Positions 34,976 through 43,766 of a DNA stretch of 64,000 nucleotides are shown in pieces. The stretch comes from an uncultured Alphaproteobacteria bacterium (lineage in GTDB: Bacteria > Pseudomonadota > Alphaproteobacteria > Rhodospirillales > Rhodospirillaceae): NCBI GenBank assembly GCA_900079695.1, contig LT599022.1:166222-230221 (forward strand), written 5' to 3'. Under the pieces are notes generated by a model. The model did no database searches. It was not told the origin of the DNA and worked only from the letters and a program-made list of their open reading frames with translations. Position 1 is the first letter of the stretch, and each line of letters begins with the position of its first letter. Position numbers and translations under genes: made by a program.

Positions 34976-35728
34976 ATGTCCGACGCCGAACTCCTCGACG
35001 AAATCGTCCTTCTCGCCGATCCGCTGCTGTTGCCGGTTCTGGCGCAGACCCTGATGGTCGCGCATCCGCTCGCCTCGCCCGACGCGCTGATGCGCGCCAA
35101 ACCCTATCTCGTCGTCACCCCGGTCGCGACGCTCGAAGCCCTGTCGGCGCGCGCGGAGAAATCGCTCGACGGGGCGCGGCTGCTGATCTGCGGCTCGGCG
35201 GAGATCGTGCCGCAGGCACTGCTCGACCGTTTCCCCGGGCCGTCCTACAACATCCACCCGGGGCCGCCGGAGCGGCCGGGGCGCTTCCCTTCGGTGTGGG
35301 CGCTCTATCACGGCGACCCGCAGTTCGGCACCACCGTGCACGAGGCGGCGGCGGAGGTGGACGCCGGACCGATCGTCGCGGTCGAGCGCTTCGCCATCCC
35401 CGAGGACGCCGACCGTGGCGCTCTCGATACCCTCAGCCTGACCTCGGTGCTGCGGCTGCTGGTGCGGCTCGTCCCCGCACTGGTGACGCGTGCGCCGCTG
35501 CCGCGGATCGCCGAACGCTGGAGCGGCCGCCGTACCCGCCAGGCCGATTTCGCGGCGCTCTGCCGCCTGCCCGAGGACGTCGACGCCGCCGAGTTCGCGC
35601 GCCGCTACCGCGCCGTCGGCGAGGGGCCGGAGCATGCCCTCGAAATCACCCGCTTCGGCCATCGCTTCCGCCTCGACAACCGCCGCGACGCGCCGGTCAC
35701 GGTCGGTGGACTGGTGCGCCCGTCTTGA
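34976..35728 (+). CDS. Formyltransferase-family protein (Fmt-like)
   Basis: This 250-residue protein has the formyltransferase Rossmann domain. The catalytic Asn-His pair is in YNIHPGPPERPG and the catalytic Asp in VDAGPIV. It is shorter than Met-tRNA formyltransferase and lacks its full C-terminal OB domain, so it is probably not the housekeeping Fmt. A role in formylating a sugar nucleotide, amino acid or another amine is possible. It is divergent from purB and lies before trkH. Confidence 0.75.
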   Translation: MSDAELLDEIVLLADPLLLPVLAQTLMVAHPLASPDALMRAKPYLVVTPVATLEALSARAEKSLDGARLLICGSAEIVPQALLDRFPGPSYNIHPGPPERPGRFPSVWALYHGDPQFGTTVHEAAAEVDAGPIVAVERFAIPEDADRGALDTLSLTSVLRLLVRLVPALVTRAPLPRIAERWSGRRTRQADFAALCRLPEDVDAAEFARRYRAVGEGPEHALEITRFGHRFRLDNRRDAPVTVGGLVRPS

Positions 35729-35785
35729 CGTCGCCGCGCCGCCGAAGCACAAAGAACTCCGACGTGCGGGGGGAAAGGGAACCGC

Positions 35786-37252
35786 TTGGCTGCTCCTGAC
35801 AACGAAGGCGGAACCGGACAGGCGATCGGCAGTCTGCTGATCATCCTCGGCGCGACGATGTGGGTGCCCGCGCTCGCCGACCTCGCCGACCGCGGCGCGG
35901 TCTGGACCGGCTTCGCGCTCGCCTCGGGCTTCACCGTGTTCTTCGGCGTGATGCTGCTGGCCGCCACCCGCGGCGCCAGCTTCGGCACCACGCCGCTCCG
36001 GCGCGCCTATTTCATCACCGTCGGGGCATGGGTGATCCTGTCGCTGTTCGGGGCGCTGCCGTTCTGGATGTCGGGCATGGGGATCTCGTACACCGATGCG
36101 GTGTTCGAGACCGTCTCCGGTCTCACCACCACCGGATCCACCGTGCTGGTCGGCCTCGACGCCATGCCCACCGGGATTCTCCTCTGGCGCGCGCTGCTGC
36201 AGTGGATGGGCGGCATCGGCATCGTGGTGATGGCGATCGCGATCCTGCCGATGTTCCGCGTCGGCGGCATGCAGATGTTCAAGCTCGAAAGCTCGGAAAA
36301 GACCTCGGACAAGATCTCGCCCCGGGTGCGTTCGATGGCGCTCCGCATCGGCGGGGTCTACATCGCCCTCACCACCGCCTGCGGCGTCACCTACTGGCTC
36401 CTCGGGATGACCGGGTTCGAGGCGATGGTGCACGCGATGACCACCCTTTCGACCGGCGGCTACTCCACCTCCGACGCCTCGATGGGGCACTTCGACAGCC
36501 TCTCGCTCGAATGGAGCTCGACCGTGTTCATGCTCGCGGGCGGCACCCCGTTCGTGCTGTTCGTGCTGGCGTTCAGCGGCCGCGGGCCGCTCGTCATCCT
36601 GAGGGATTCGCAGGTCAAGCGGATGCTGGCGACGGCGCTGATCTCGGCGCTGATGGTCACCGCCTGGCTGGTCTACGCCAACGACTTCGATCCCTGGACG
36701 GCGTTCACCCGCTCGATGTTCAATCTGGTCTCGGTGATGACCACCACCGGCTACGCCTCGGTCGACTATTCGCTGTGGGGGCCGCCGGCGGTGGCGATCT
36801 TCTTCTTCATGACCTTCGTCGGCGGCTGCGCCGGGTCGACCGCCGGCGGGCTCAAGATGTTCCGCTTCGAGATTCTCTGGCAGGACATCGTCAAGGAGTG
36901 CCGACGCCTGCTGTATCCGCACGGCGTGTTTCTCGATAGGATGGCCGGGCGGCCCGCCAACGAGGCGCTGGTGCGCGACGTTCAGGTGTTCGTGCTGTGC
37001 TATGCCGCCACCTGCGCGGCGCTGGTGCTGACGCTGGCCTGCTACGGCCTCGATTTCGTCACCGCGCTTTCGGGCGCGGCCACCGCGCTCGCCAACGTCG
37101 GCCCGGGCCTCGGTCCGGTGATCGGGCCGGCGGGGAACTTCGCGTCGCTGCCCGACGGCGCGAAGTGGGCGCTCGACGCCGGCATGATCCTCGGCCGTCT
37201 CGAATTCGAGACGGTGTTCGTGATGATGACGGCGCATTTCTGGCGCGATTGA
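35786..37252 (+). CDS. trkH: Potassium uptake protein TrkH
   Basis: This 488-residue inner-membrane channel subunit has the four-fold membrane-pore-membrane plan. Selectivity-filter-type segments are seen as GLTTTGSTVL, TLSTGGYST, VMTTTGYASVD and ANVGPGLGP. A mid-membrane gating loop GGCAGSTAGGLK is typical. TrkH needs the NAD-binding TrkA, which is not in this window. The TTG start at 35786 has GGGAAAGGGA upstream. It ends about 30 bases before the MBL-fold gene. Confidence 0.92.
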   Translation: MAAPDNEGGTGQAIGSLLIILGATMWVPALADLADRGAVWTGFALASGFTVFFGVMLLAATRGASFGTTPLRRAYFITVGAWVILSLFGALPFWMSGMGISYTDAVFETVSGLTTTGSTVLVGLDAMPTGILLWRALLQWMGGIGIVVMAIAILPMFRVGGMQMFKLESSEKTSDKISPRVRSMALRIGGVYIALTTACGVTYWLLGMTGFEAMVHAMTTLSTGGYSTSDASMGHFDSLSLEWSSTVFMLAGGTPFVLFVLAFSGRGPLVILRDSQVKRMLATALISALMVTAWLVYANDFDPWTAFTRSMFNLVSVMTTTGYASVDYSLWGPPAVAIFFFMTFVGGCAGSTAGGLKMFRFEILWQDIVKECRRLLYPHGVFLDRMAGRPANEALVRDVQVFVLCYAATCAALVLTLACYGLDFVTALSGAATALANVGPGLGPVIGPAGNFASLPDGAKWALDAGMILGRLEFETVFVMMTAHFWRD

Positions 37253-37281
37253 CGCGCACCCGTTGCGAGAAGGAGTTTTTC

Positions 37282-37926
37282 ATGAAGGCGATGATCGTTC
37301 CGGTGACCGCGTTTGCGCAGAACTGCACCATCCTCTGGTGCGAGGAGACGCTCGAGGCGGCGGTCGTCGATCCGGGCGGCGACCTCGCCGAAATCGAGGC
37401 GGCGGTGGCGCGCAAGGAACTCAAGGTGGTGAAGATCCTCCTCACCCACGGCCACGTCGACCACATCGCCGGAACCGCCAACCTCAAGGCGAAGCTCGGG
37501 GTGCCGGTGGAAGGGCCGCACGAGGCCGATGCCTATCTCCTCGAAGCCCTGCCGGACAGCGCGCGCGGCTACGGCTTTCCCCCCGCCGCGAGCTTCACGC
37601 CCGACCGCTGGCTCAAGGGCGGCGACACCGTGTGCTTCGGCAACGTCGTCCTCGAAGTGCTGCATTGCCCCGGACACACCCCCGGCAGCGTGGTGTTCTT
37701 CCATCGCCAGGAGAAGGTGGCGCTGGTCGGCGACGTGCTGTTCCAGGGGTCGATCGGCCGCACCGACCTGCCCGGCGGCAACGCCAAGGACCTGATCGCC
37801 TCGGTGCGCGAAAAGCTCTTCAAGCTCGGCGACGAGGTGGTGTTCATCCCCGGCCATGGGCCGCTGTCGAGCATCGGCGACGAGCGCAAGTCCAACCCCT
37901 ACGTCGGCGACGGCGCGGGGTTCTGA
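37282..37926 (+). CDS. MBL-fold metallo-hydrolase, YcbL/glyoxalase II-like
   Basis: This 214-residue metallo-beta-lactamase-fold hydrolase has the zinc motif THGHVDH (H56, H58, D60, H61), a further His in CPGHTPGS, Asp in VGDVLF, and His in IPGHGP. It resembles the short YcbL-type glyoxalase II proteins that hydrolyse thioesters such as S-lactoylglutathione. The ATG at 37282 has AAGGAG upstream. It converges with radC, with 3 bases between stops. Confidence 0.88.
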   Translation: MKAMIVPVTAFAQNCTILWCEETLEAAVVDPGGDLAEIEAAVARKELKVVKILLTHGHVDHIAGTANLKAKLGVPVEGPHEADAYLLEALPDSARGYGFPPAASFTPDRWLKGGDTVCFGNVVLEVLHCPGHTPGSVVFFHRQEKVALVGDVLFQGSIGRTDLPGGNAKDLIASVREKLFKLGDEVVFIPGHGPLSSIGDERKSNPYVGDGAGF

Positions 37927-37929
37927 CCG

Positions 37930-38685
37930 TCAGAGCAGTTTCTTCTGGCGGAAGCTGATGTAGCGGCCGGGCGCGACGATGATGTGGTCGAGCAGGACGA
38001 TGTCGACGGTGGCGAGCCCCTGCTTGATCTGACGGGTGGTATCGACGTCGGCCTGCGACGGCGTCGGGTCGCCCGAGGGGTGGTTGTGGACCATGATCAC
38101 CGAGTGGGCGCGCAGTTCCAGCGCCCGCTTCACCACCTCGCGCGGGTAGACCGGGGTGTGATTGATGGTGCCGCGCTGCATCGCTTCGTCGGCGATCAGG
38201 CGCTTCTTGGTGTCGAGCAGCAACAGCCGGAATTCCTCGACCTCGGCGCGCGACTGGGCGGCGAGGCAATAGTCCATCAGGTCGTCCCACGCGGCGAGCA
38301 CCGGCCGTTCGACGACACGGGCCTTCAGCAGCCGGATCGACGCCCCGTGGACGAGCTTCAGCGCTGCGGCGGCGTTCTCCTTGATCCCCGGGACCGCCGT
38401 CAGGTCCTCGGGCGGGGCGGCGATTACCGAGGCGAAATCGCCGAAACGGCGCAGCAGGTCCTTGGCCAACGGCTTGACGTCGCGCCGCGGGATCGCGAGC
38501 GCGAGCAGGAGTTCGAGAATCTCGTAATCGGCGAAGCCCTCCGCGCCCTGGCCGAGAAGGCGGTCGCGCAGGCGCTGGCGGTGGCCGAGGTAGTGGGGCG
38601 CAGGCTCCGCCGCGGAGGGCGGCGCCTCGATGGCGACCACTCCCTCCTCGAGCCGTGTCGGCGGATTGTCGCGCGAGGCGCCCAT
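37930..38685 (-). CDS. radC: RadC-family JAMM-domain protein
   Basis: This 251-residue protein has an N-terminal helix-hairpin-helix region (about 70-110, with VPGIKENAAAA) and a C-terminal JAMM metalloprotease-like domain with HNHPSGDPTPSQAD (H200, H202, D213). The family is named for DNA repair, but that role has been disputed and the biochemical function is open. It is the last gene of a minus-strand group: methyltransferase, sfsA, map, radC. It starts 10 bases after map. Confidence 0.92.
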   Translation of the reverse strand: MGASRDNPPTRLEEGVVAIEAPPSAAEPAPHYLGHRQRLRDRLLGQGAEGFADYEILELLLALAIPRRDVKPLAKDLLRRFGDFASVIAAPPEDLTAVPGIKENAAAALKLVHGASIRLLKARVVERPVLAAWDDLMDYCLAAQSRAEVEEFRLLLLDTKKRLIADEAMQRGTINHTPVYPREVVKRALELRAHSVIMVHNHPSGDPTPSQADVDTTRQIKQGLATVDIVLLDHIIVAPGRYISFRQKKLL

Positions 38686-38695
38686 CGCGTCCGTC

Positions 38696-39493
38696 TCAGG
38701 CCGCCGGATAGGGCGGCTGGGTATAGCCTTTCGGCGACAGGGTGAAAATCTCGCAGCCGTCGGCGGTGACGCCGATCGAGTGTTCGAACTGGGCCGACAG
38801 CTTACGGTCGCGGGTCACCGCGGTCCAGTCGTCGGCGAGGATCTTGGTGTCGGGTCCGCCCTGGTTGATCATCGGTTCGATGGTGAAGAACATCCCTTCC
38901 TCCAGCACCATGCCGGTGCCGCGGCGGCCGTAGTGCATGACGTTGGGCTCGGCGTGGAAGGTGCGGCCGAGACCGTGGCCGCAGAAGTCGCGCACCACCG
39001 AGAAGCGATGGCTTTCGGCATACTCCTGGATCACCGCGCCGATGTCGCCGAGGCGCGCGCCGGGGCGCACCACCGCGATCCCGCGCATCAGGCATTCGTA
39101 GGTCACCTCGATCAGCCGGCGGGCGGCGACGTTCGGCTTGCCCGCCACGTACATCCGGCTCGAATCGCCGTACCAGCCGTCGACGATGGTGGTGACGTCG
39201 ATGTTGAGGGTGTCGCCGTCCTTGAGGGTCTTCTCGCTCGGGATGCCGTGGCAGACCACGTGGTTGATCGAGATGCAGCAGGATTTGGGGTAGCCGCGGT
39301 AGCCGAGGGTCGCGTTGACGCCGCCGCGGGAAATCACGAACTCCGAGATCAGGCGGTCGAGTTCCTGGGTTTCGACTCCGGGCTGAACGTACGGCGTGAT
39401 GTAGTCGAGGGTCTCGGCGGCGAGGCGGCCTGCGACGCGCATGCCCTCGAAGTCGGCGGCGGTGTGGCGGATGACGGCGGCGGAACGGTCCAT
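38696..39493 (-). CDS. map: Type I methionine aminopeptidase
   Basis: This 265-residue pita-bread-fold enzyme removes the initiator methionine from new proteins. All five metal ligands are visible: D99, D110, H173, E206 and E237. The length is normal for the catalytic core without an N-terminal zinc extension. It is part of the methyltransferase-sfsA-map-radC group. Confidence 0.97.
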   Translation of the reverse strand: MDRSAAVIRHTAADFEGMRVAGRLAAETLDYITPYVQPGVETQELDRLISEFVISRGGVNATLGYRGYPKSCCISINHVVCHGIPSEKTLKDGDTLNIDVTTIVDGWYGDSSRMYVAGKPNVAARRLIEVTYECLMRGIAVVRPGARLGDIGAVIQEYAESHRFSVVRDFCGHGLGRTFHAEPNVMHYGRRGTGMVLEEGMFFTIEPMINQGGPDTKILADDWTAVTRDRKLSAQFEHSIGVTADGCEIFTLSPKGYTQPPYPAA

Positions 39494-39536
39494 GAGTTCA
39501 GGGTATCCTCGGAAAAAGCGGCGACTCGATCATCAG

Positions 39537-40250
39537 CTATACCGCCAGCGGCAGGGCGCGGTCCAGGGTCAAGCCGATGGTGCTGATCGCGCAGGTGTAG
39601 GCGATCGCCTCGACGCCCGCGGTGCGGGCGATGGCGAAGGCCTCGGCATAGGCCGGGTCGATATCCCCGGCCAGCGAGAAGGTGGTGCAGTCGGTGCGCT
39701 GCACCAGGTAGAGCATCACCGCGCGGTCGCCCGCCGCCACCGCGGCGGCGAGTTCGCGCAGGTGTTTGGCGCCGCGCTCGGTGACCGCATCGGGAAACTC
39801 GGCGACGCAGCCGTCGCCGGTTCCGGCACGGCGCAGGTGCACGTTCTTGATCTCGACGAGGCAGCGCGGCCGGTTCGGGTCGGTGAGCAGGATGTCGATG
39901 CGCGAGTTCTCGCCGTAGCGCACCTCGCGCTTCATCGCGGCGTAGCCCGCGAGTTCGGGCACCCGTCCGGCGGCGATCGCCTCGGCGACGATGGCGTTGG
40001 GGTGCGCGGTGTTGACGCCGACGAGGCCGCCGTCGACCTCCGCCAGTTCCCAGGTGTAGGCGAGCTTGCGCTTGGGGTTGTCGGAGCGCGACAGCCACAC
40101 CCGGGTTCCCGGCTCCTTGAGGCCGGTCATCGCGCCGGAATTGGGGATGTGGGCGCACACCACGCTGCCGTCGTCGAGACGGGCGTCGGCCAGGAAGCGC
40201 TGGTAGCGGCGCAGCAGGGTGGCGGGGACGAGGGGCGCGGCGAAGTTCAT
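39537..40250 (-). CDS. sfsA: DNA-binding/sugar-fermentation stimulation protein SfsA
   Basis: This 237-residue SfsA protein has the N-terminal OB-like part (HIPNSGAMTGLKEPGTRVWL) and a nuclease-like core with NSRIDILLTD and CLVEIKNVHL, resembling a PD-(D/E)XK active site. The biological role is unclear beyond an old link to maltose genes in E. coli. The ATG at 40250 overlaps the upstream methyltransferase stop by ATGA. Confidence 0.93.
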   Translation of the reverse strand: MNFAAPLVPATLLRRYQRFLADARLDDGSVVCAHIPNSGAMTGLKEPGTRVWLSRSDNPKRKLAYTWELAEVDGGLVGVNTAHPNAIVAEAIAAGRVPELAGYAAMKREVRYGENSRIDILLTDPNRPRCLVEIKNVHLRRAGTGDGCVAEFPDAVTERGAKHLRELAAAVAAGDRAVMLYLVQRTDCTTFSLAGDIDPAYAEAFAIARTAGVEAIAYTCAISTIGLTLDRALPLAV

Positions 40251-41059
40251 CGGTCGAGCGGCTTCCACGCGGTGAGGGTGACGAAATCGAAGGTGGCGGC
40301 GACCCGCCCGTCTTCGAGGCTCCAGTTGTCGCGATAGGCGCGGAGCGCGGCGGCGAGGGTGTCGCGGCGCATCGGCGCGCGGCGGCGCTGATGCAGCGCG
40401 TTGCTCTCGCCCATCGCGCGCAGGTCGGCGATCAGCTTCAGCGGATCGGCGTAGTCGACGCTGATGCGGTCGCGATCGGCGACCGGTTCGGCAAAACCGG
40501 CGCGCTGCAGCAGCGCGCCGCCGTCCTTGATCGTCAGCATCGGCGCGACCCGCGGGCTCACTCCGCCTTCGACCTCGAGTTCGGCGCGCGCCATGCTGTC
40601 GCGCAGCTCGCGCAGGGTTTCCTCGCCCGGCAGCACCGCCAGGAACACGCCGCCGGGCTTGAGGATCCGCAGCACCTCGGCGAGCGCGCCCGGCAGGTCT
40701 TCGACCCAGTGCAGCGCAAGGCAGCTCAGCACCAGATCGGCCGAAGCGTCGGCGAGCGGCAGGCGCTCCTCGTCGGCGACCAGGACCGGGGCGGGGCAGA
40801 GCGCCGCCACCGCGGCCGAGGGCGCGAGCGACACCAGGGTGCCGATCCGGGGTTCGTCCGCCAGCGCCGCGGCGAGCGTCGGTCCGCGCGCGCCGAGGTC
40901 AACGGCGAGCGGAAACCCGCCCTTGACGTCGCGCACCCGGTCGGCGAGATCGGCGGCGGCCTCGCGCAGCAGGAACAGGCAGTCCGGGTCGCCGCGCCGG
41001 GCGGCGCGGTCGTGACGGGCGCGAAGGGTGGAGCGGTCGAACAGCGGCGACGTCTGCAT
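40247..41059 (-). CDS. SAM-dependent methyltransferase, NDUFAF5/BioC-like
   Basis: This 270-residue class I methyltransferase has a weak SAM loop region (AVDLGARGPTLAAAL), a motif IV around DLVLSCLALHWVEDLPGAL and a post-motif LKPGGVFLAVLPGEETLRELR. This matches bacterial relatives of NDUFAF5, a complex I assembly factor that hydroxylates an arginine, and BioC. A role in complex I assembly is plausible but inferred. It starts the minus-strand operon and diverges from comF. Confidence 0.8.
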   Translation of the reverse strand: MQTSPLFDRSTLRARHDRAARRGDPDCLFLLREAAADLADRVRDVKGGFPLAVDLGARGPTLAAALADEPRIGTLVSLAPSAAVAALCPAPVLVADEERLPLADASADLVLSCLALHWVEDLPGALAEVLRILKPGGVFLAVLPGEETLRELRDSMARAELEVEGGVSPRVAPMLTIKDGGALLQRAGFAEPVADRDRISVDYADPLKLIADLRAMGESNALHQRRRAPMRRDTLAAALRAYRDNWSLEDGRVAATFDFVTLTAWKPLDR

Positions 41060-41139
41060 GGCGCTCCAGATATGGCGTCTCGCCCGGCGAAACGCAAAGG
41101 CCGATTGTCGCGGCGGCGCGGCTGCGGCACTCTCGCGGA

Positions 41140-41871
41140 ATGACGCGCGTTTTCTCCGCTCCGCCCTCGCTCGCACGGCGCGGCCTCGCCCTCGCGGCGC
41201 GGCTGGTGCTGCCGGAGCGTTGCGCCTGCTGCGGCGCGCCGGTGGAGGGGCAGGGGGCGCTGTGCCCCGCGTGCTTCGCGGCGCTGAAGTTCGTCGAGCC
41301 GCCGGTGTGCCCGCGCTGCGGCTGGCCGGCGCGCGGGGTGTGCCTGCGCTGCACCCCGGGCGGCCCGATCCGCAGGCGGCGCTTCGCCTTGCTCTATGCC
41401 GACGCCGCCGCCGAACTGGTGCGGGCGTTCAAGTACCGCGACCGGCCGGAGCTCGCGCCGCGGCTGGCGGCGTGGATGGCGCGCGCGGGGGCGGATCTTC
41501 TCGCCGAGGCGGATCTGATCGTGCCGGTGCCGATCCACTGGACCCGCCTGCTGCGCCGCCAGTACAACCAGTCCGCCGAGCTGGCTCGTCGCCTCGCCCG
41601 CGTCGCCGGGGTGCCGTGCGCGCCGCGTGCGCTCGCCCGCACGCGGGCCACGCCGCCGCAGGCGCGGCAGGGTTCGCCGCGCGACCGCCGCGCCAACGTC
41701 GCCCGGGCGTTCGCGGCGCGGCGCGACCTCACCGGTCTGACGGTGTTGCTGATCGACGACGTGCTCACCACCGGCGCCACCGCCGACGCCTGCGCCGCGG
41801 CGCTTCTCGGGGCCGGGGCGGCGGCGGTGGACTTCCTCGCGGTCGCCGCGGCCGACGACGCCCCGGCTTGA
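41140..41871 (+). CDS. comF: ComF-family phosphoribosyltransferase-like protein
   Basis: This 243-residue protein has an N-terminal double zinc-finger region (CACCGAPVEG with CPACF, and CPRCGWPARG with CLRC) and a C-terminal phosphoribosyltransferase fold with the PRPP loop VLLIDDVLTTGAT. ComF is known for competence but is present in most bacteria with unclear general function. It heads comF-grxC-nitrilase-DUF1178, a common alphaproteobacterial order. Confidence 0.92.
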   Translation: MTRVFSAPPSLARRGLALAARLVLPERCACCGAPVEGQGALCPACFAALKFVEPPVCPRCGWPARGVCLRCTPGGPIRRRRFALLYADAAAELVRAFKYRDRPELAPRLAAWMARAGADLLAEADLIVPVPIHWTRLLRRQYNQSAELARRLARVAGVPCAPRALARTRATPPQARQGSPRDRRANVARAFAARRDLTGLTVLLIDDVLTTGATADACAAALLGAGAAAVDFLAVAAADDAPA

Positions 41872-41931
41872 TTTCCCCCGGCTTTTGCCTCACATCCCGA
41901 ACAGGAAACGATCAACGGAGGCCGGTCGAGA

Positions 41932-42189
41932 ATGGCGAACATCGAGATCTACACCACCCGCATCTGCCCCTACTGCGTGCGCGCCAAGGCGTTGCTGAAG
42001 CGCAAGGGGCAGAGCTTCACCGAGATCGACGTCTCGGACGACGACGAACTGATGGGGAAGATGGTGGAGCGCTCCGGTGGCCGCATGACGGTGCCGCAGA
42101 TCTTCATCGACGACCGCCACATCGGCGGCTGCGACGACCTCTACGAACTCGACTCCGCCGGAAGGCTGGACCCGCTCCTGGCGTCGTGA
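41932..42189 (+). CDS. grxC: Glutaredoxin 3
   Basis: This 85-residue dithiol glutaredoxin has the active site CPYC at 12-15, the glutathione-binding TVPQIF and GGCDDL. It reduces protein and glutathione mixed disulfides. It is complete, in contrast to the cysteine-less Grx4-like protein at 27.3 kb. It lies 60 bases after comF. Confidence 0.96.
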   Translation: MANIEIYTTRICPYCVRAKALLKRKGQSFTEIDVSDDDELMGKMVERSGGRMTVPQIFIDDRHIGGCDDLYELDSAGRLDPLLAS

Positions 42190-42232
42190 TATCTCCGCGC
42201 GATCGGAGAGTCTGAACCGGAGACATATACGG

Positions 42233-43078
42233 ATGAGCGCATTCGCCGTCGCCTGCCTGCAAGTCAACAGCGGCGAAGAGATGTCGGTCAATGTCGACGC
42301 CGCCCTCCGGCTTGCCGCCGACGCCGCCGACGCCGGGGCCGACCTCATCCTGATGCCCGAAAACGTGGCGATGATGACCTGGGGCACCGCGGCGATAACC
42401 GCCGCGGCCCGTCCGCCCGAGGTCCACCCCGCGCTCGCCGCCTTCCGCGCCTTCGCAAAGGCGCGGCAGGTGTGGCTGCACTGCGGCACCCTGGCGGTGC
42501 CCTCCGCCCGCGGCAAGGTGTACAACCGCACCTACGTCGTCGATCCGGAGGGCGGCGTCGCCGCGGTCTACGACAAGCTGCACATGTTCGACGTCGACCT
42601 CGGCGGCGGCGAACGCTATGCCGAATCCGCGACCTTCGAGGCGGGCGACCGCGCCGTCGCCGTCGATCTGCCGTGGGGGCGGCTCGGGCTTTCGGTGTGC
42701 TACGACCTGCGCTTTCCCTATCTCTATCGCGCGCTCGCCGGAGCGGGGGCGGATTTCCTCGCGGTTCCGGCGGCGTTCACGCAGGTGACCGGAGCGGCGC
42801 ACTGGCACGTGCTGCTGCGCGCCCGCGCGATCGAGACCGGGTGCTTCGTCTTCGCTCCGGCGCAGACCGGCACCCATGTGCGCGGCCGCAGAACCTACGG
42901 CCACTCGCTGATCGTCTCGCCCTGGGGCGAGGTTCTCGCCGACGGCGGCGAGGGCCCCGGCTTCGTGATCGCCGACATCGATCCGTCCGAGGTCGACGCG
43001 GCGCGCGGCAAGGTGCCGTCGCTCGCACACGGCCGCACCCTCGGCGCGGTGGAGGTGGGCGGCGGGGTGCGCGCATGA
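42233..43078 (+). CDS. Nitrilase-superfamily amidohydrolase (Nit type)
   Basis: This 281-residue carbon-nitrogen hydrolase has the complete triad E43, K115 and C156 (SVCYDLRFP). It resembles Nit1/YbeM proteins, which hydrolyse deaminated glutathione, a metabolite-repair reaction. Its place after a glutaredoxin gene is consistent with a glutathione link. Its stop overlaps the DUF1178 start by ATGA. Confidence 0.9.
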   Translation: MSAFAVACLQVNSGEEMSVNVDAALRLAADAADAGADLILMPENVAMMTWGTAAITAAARPPEVHPALAAFRAFAKARQVWLHCGTLAVPSARGKVYNRTYVVDPEGGVAAVYDKLHMFDVDLGGGERYAESATFEAGDRAVAVDLPWGRLGLSVCYDLRFPYLYRALAGAGADFLAVPAAFTQVTGAAHWHVLLRARAIETGCFVFAPAQTGTHVRGRRTYGHSLIVSPWGEVLADGGEGPGFVIADIDPSEVDAARGKVPSLAHGRTLGAVEVGGGVRA

Positions 43079-43497
43079 TCCGCTTCGCCCTCAAGTGCGC
43101 CTGTGGGCACCGCTTCGACTCCTGGTTTCGCGACAACGCCGCCTGCGAGGATCTGATGGCGGCCGGTCACCTGACCTGTCCCGCGTGCGGCGGGCGCGAG
43201 GTGGCGAAGGCGCCGATGGCCCCGTTCGTGGCCTCGGCGCGCGAAGCGGAGCGTGCCGCCGCAGAGACGGAGCGCGACGCCCGCCTGCGCCGCGCTCTCC
43301 TGAAACTGCGCGAGGCGGTGGAACGCAACTCCGAAAACGTCGGCGGCGCGTTCGCGGAAGAGGCCCGCAAGATCCATTACGGCGAGGCGCCGGTGCGCAG
43401 CATCTATGGCGACGCCACGGCCGAGGAAGCCGAGGAACTCGCGGAGGAGGAGATTCCCTTCGCACGCATTCCCTGGGCGTCTCGCGGCGATTCCTGA
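43075..43497 (+). CDS. DUF1178 protein with zinc-ribbon-like start
   Basis: This 140-residue protein begins MIRFALKCACGHRFDSWF and continues to HLTCPACGG, giving four cysteines arranged as a zinc ribbon, and then a charged helical C-terminal half with KIHYGEAPVRSIYG, the DUF1178 hallmark. The function is unknown. It is translationally coupled to the nitrilase gene. Confidence 0.9.
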   Translation: MIRFALKCACGHRFDSWFRDNAACEDLMAAGHLTCPACGGREVAKAPMAPFVASAREAERAAAETERDARLRRALLKLREAVERNSENVGGAFAEEARKIHYGEAPVRSIYGDATAEEAEELAEEEIPFARIPWASRGDS

Positions 43498-43706
43498 GAG
43501 GGTTATCCGCGCAACGGTTGCAGTGATCGCAATGACGAACGCGGGCGAACGGCCGTTCGTTGCACGCATGCGGCGTATGCGCGGCGGTTGACGAAGTATC
43601 GATGGAGACTCTCGTTGCGGAGAGATCCGCCATTTGCAGGCGACTCGACCGAAAATCCGGTCGGTTTCGGTGCTGCGTTCGGTTTATATTTGCAGCCTGG
43701 GGCTTG

Positions 43707-43715
43707 TGCTAAGAT
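43707..43715 (+). promoter_or_regulatory. Candidate extended -10 promoter before the membrane EAL gene
   Basis: TGCTAAGAT is an extended -10 element (TGn plus TAAGAT) 51 bases before the start. No good -35 is present, which such promoters tolerate. Confidence 0.4.
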
Positions 43716-43766
43716 GATTTTCTGTGCGGCGTTCGCCGCGGCGGGACCGCGAAGGGGGGCGGGCGT